Source of the DNA: SAR324 cluster bacterium REDSEA-S27_B3
GTDB taxonomy: Bacteria; SAR324; NAC60-12
Reading direction: 5' to 3'
DNA length: 64,000 nt
Assembly: GCA_001627865.1 (NCBI GenBank)
Contig: LUQO01000045.1
Span: 1 to 64,000, forward strand
In this document: piece by piece, positions 62,337 to 64,000 of the stretch
How positions within the stretch are numbered: the first letter of the stretch is position 1
How the letters are laid out: the number at the start of each line of letters is the position of its first letter
Position numbers and translations under genes: made by a program
Notes under the pieces: model-generated
What the model saw: the letters and a program-made list of their open reading frames with translations, nothing else
The model's database searches: none
What the model was told of the DNA's origin: nothing

Positions 62337-62794
62337 GAGCCTTGGTTTGCCTGCGAACTGTGCCGGATCCTGAAATTCCGGTATTGGATGTGATCTCAAT
62401 GAGGATTGTACGTGAAATTGATGAAAATCCTGATGGAGTCAGGGTGACAATCACTCCGACATATTCAGGATGTCCGGCGATGAAGGAAATTGAATCCAGC
62501 ATACGCAGCACCTTGAATCAAGCAGGATTTGCTAAGGTGTAGATGAAAATTCAAATCTCCCCTCCCTGGACTACAGACTGGATCACAAAAGAAGCACTGG
62601 AAAAACTGCGATCCTATGGCATTGCCCCTCCGAAACGCGCCTGTAATCACAGTGTTGATCAAACCCACGCAGACTGCCCATATTGCGGTTCAGTGAAAAC
62701 ACAACTACAAAGCGAGTTTGGAAGTACACCATGCAAGAGTCTGCATGTCTGCAAAAATTGTCACCAGCCATTTGAAAGTTTCAAATGCATCTGA
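62333..62794 (+). pseudogene. paaD: paaD interrupted by an amber stop
   Basis: A GTG at 62333 overlaps the paaC stop (GTGA) and starts 'LRTVPDPEIPVLDVISMRIV', the MIP18/PaaD domain, up to 'TPTYSGCPAMKEIE' and 'LNQAGFAKV'. TAG at 62540-62542 then breaks the frame. Without a frame change the next codons resume 'MKIQISPPWTTDWIT', 'REYGIAPP'-type 'SYGIAPPKR', and the zinc end 'CPYCGSVKTQLQSEFGSTPCKSL' to 'CKNCHQPFESFKCI'. Intact PaaD is about 165 residues and matures the Fe-S/iron site of the complex. One nonsense change (perhaps CAG or GAG to TAG) explains the break. The N-terminus is also some 15 residues short. Confidence 0.85.
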
Positions 62795-62840
62795 GCCACA
62801 CCACTACGACCTAAAAACCTACAGCCAGATTATCTTCAAA

Positions 62841-63458
62841 ATGGCACGCACCCGAGCAAAAGATTATCATCAAAAAAAAGCCTTTATTCGTGAAAAGGCT
62901 GTTGAGCTGTTTGCGGAGCAGGGATTTTCAAATAGTTCCATCACCCAGTTATCAGGGCGTTGTGGCGCATCGAAGGCCTGGCTCTATCATTACTTTAACA
63001 GCAAAGAAGAAATTCTCTTCGAAATTTTTGATATTCACACCTCACGTCTTGTAGAAGCCATTAAAAATGTTCGTGAACTGGGACTTGCTCCGGAAGAACA
63101 GTTTCAGAAATTTCTGCAGAATTTTCTGAAAATTTATGAATCAACACAAACTACTCATCTCGTTCTGCTTCACGATCTCAATCGCTTGAACCCCGAACAA
63201 CACGAGATCATCGCTGCACGAGAGCGTACAATTGTCCAGGAGATTGCTGAAATGATAGCTGTGTTACGTCCGGATTTGTTGGGACATCAACCGGAATTGC
63301 AGAAGCCCCTGGCGATGTCACTGATGGGGATGATTAACTGGACTTTTACCTGGTTCCGCAAAGAAGGACCAATGAGCCACAAGCAATTTTCACAACTTGC
63401 AGCACAGTTATTCCTGCACGGGATCATCAGATTAAATTTGCAGGCAAGTGGGGATTAA
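62841..63458 (+). CDS. TetR/AcrR-family transcriptional regulator (PaaR-like)
   Basis: From ATG 62841 the protein has 205 residues, with an N-terminal TetR HTH ('SITQLSGRCGASKAWLYHYF', about residues 33-52). A helical ligand domain ends in 'SHKQFSQLAAQLFLHGIIRL', which has the PaaR/TetR_C_33 look. An open frame extends upstream to 62718 but overlaps the paaD end, and the ATG gives the standard length. It is the probable repressor of the operator at 60862-60891. The paaE reductase gene that would normally follow paaD is absent. Confidence 0.85.
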   Translation: MARTRAKDYHQKKAFIREKAVELFAEQGFSNSSITQLSGRCGASKAWLYHYFNSKEEILFEIFDIHTSRLVEAIKNVRELGLAPEEQFQKFLQNFLKIYESTQTTHLVLLHDLNRLNPEQHEIIAARERTIVQEIAEMIAVLRPDLLGHQPELQKPLAMSLMGMINWTFTWFRKEGPMSHKQFSQLAAQLFLHGIIRLNLQASGD

Positions 63459-63502
63459 GACAGTAAAGGCCTGATAGTATAATTATTACTAAATTTATCA
63501 CT

Positions 63503-63639
63503 AGTGTCCGGTTAAATTAAGTTTGATCAGTCGTATCATACTGTATTGTTAAATAAAACCATTCAAAATAAGGTGTTACCGACTTCAGCTAATTAATTTT
63601 CTCATATATTGTGTTAAGCTCCATAATTTGGAGTTTAGC
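63503..63639. mobile_element. Probable left end of an IS element
   Basis: The block 'AGTGTCCGGTTAAATTAAG' starting at 63503 has the look of an IS4-type terminal inverted repeat and lies 137 bp before a transposase start. The other end is beyond the window, so the repeat and any target duplication cannot be confirmed. Confidence 0.45.
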
Positions 63640-64000
63640 ATGTTCAAAGGTCAGTATGTTTTTTCACAAATCACAGATCATTTACCTCTTCACACTTTTC
63701 GCAGGTGTGTTGAACGCTACCTGGGGGAGCGGTATGTAAAACATTTCAAATGCTTTGATCAGTACTTGGCAATGTCGTTTGCTCAGCTAACTCATCGTGA
63801 GAGTCTCCGTGATATTGAAGCCTGCCTTCAGGCTCATAGCAGTAAACTCTATCATATGGGTTTTCGATCATCAATTTCCAGAAGTACACTGGCAGATGCA
63901 AACGAGCAACGAGACTGGCGAATTTATGCGGACTTTGCTCAAGCACTAATCAGGATTGCCCGACCTCTTTATGCTGGTGATCAGCTGGAATTGGATCTAA
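63640..64000 (+). mobile_element. Transposase, N-terminal part, IS4 family with DUF4372 (cut by window end)
   Basis: ATG 63640 opens a frame that runs to the end of the window (120 codons). It begins 'MFKGQYVFSQITDHLPLHTF' and has 'RRCVERYLGERYVKHFKCFD', 'LAMSFAQLTHRESLRDIEAC' and 'HMGFRSSISRSTLADANEQR', the DUF4372 N-terminal domain found before DDE_Tnp_1 in IS4-type transposases. The catalytic DDE residues lie further on. It is 182 bp after the TetR gene at the edge of the decayed paa locus. Confidence 0.85.

Noticed and set aside
1..64000. CRISPR array, rRNA operon, prophage or plasmid origin
   Set aside because: No regularly spaced repeats, rRNA signatures, phage structural genes or replication initiator were seen.

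Overview
The window is chromosomal DNA of a Gram-negative bacterium: there are genes for LPS export (lptB, lptD), outer-membrane barrels, lipoproteins and a type II secretion GspC-like protein. Base composition is moderate to AT-rich (roughly 40 % GC by eye). The mix of methylmalonyl-CoA mutase with MeaB, a flagellar FliM/FliN pair, sigma-54, a ScfR/RamB-like regulator, DUF2851, DUF3015 and a GrdB-like selenoprotein suggests a delta-proteobacterial or SAR324-type lineage. That assignment is an inference, because the window has no rRNA. Most of it is ordinary core genome in short operons on both strands.

Layout. 1-3.5 kb: tail of an unknown gene, then methylmalonyl-CoA mutase and its chaperone. 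3.8-8.8 kb (minus): short ComEC, GspC-like protein, AroQ, a hydrolase and small proteins. 8.9-11.3 kb: solitary HflC and FolC. 11.5-16.2 kb: a frameshifted DUF3015 gene, a barrel-like protein, a HAD phosphatase, an M50 protease and glutamate-cysteine ligase. 16.2-23.6 kb: divergent FliM and acidic-tailed FliN, then a TPR protein, a membrane protein and a long RelA/SpoT homologue whose synthetase half looks dead. 23.6-34.5 kb: GDPD, MurG-like, MTA/SAH nucleosidase, ArgS, IF-1, dGTPase, IspG, YggS, and a selenoprotein read through an in-frame TGA. 34.7-48.5 kb: LptD, a barrel, an acyl-CoA-type regulator followed by CoA-transferase and MaoC genes, tRNA-Gln, CcmB, LptB, RpoN, PspA, bS21 and an orphan FtsK membrane domain. 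48.5-60 kb: CoaD, MutS, a PhyH dioxygenase, TrpA, TrpB, DUF2851 and three tandem paralogous TPR lipoproteins. 60-64 kb: an XRE regulator, a decaying phenylacetyl-CoA epoxidase (paa) operon with intact promoter and operator, a TetR regulator, and the start of an IS4-like transposase.

Most notable points: (i) the selenoprotein at 33128-33919, with UGA at codon 171, a UxxC motif and a perfect stem-loop just after it; (ii) strong over-use of the palindrome TCCGGA, about one hundred copies counted by eye, in all coding frames and in spacers; (iii) the paa operon, which has lost the end of paaA and most of paaB by deletion and has an amber stop in paaD, yet keeps a promoter overlapped by a 12-bp inverted repeat; (iv) domain rearrangements: FliN with about 310 acidic residues beside a FliM lacking its CheY-binding N-terminus, a stand-alone FtsK 4TM domain, and the hydrolase-only RSH.
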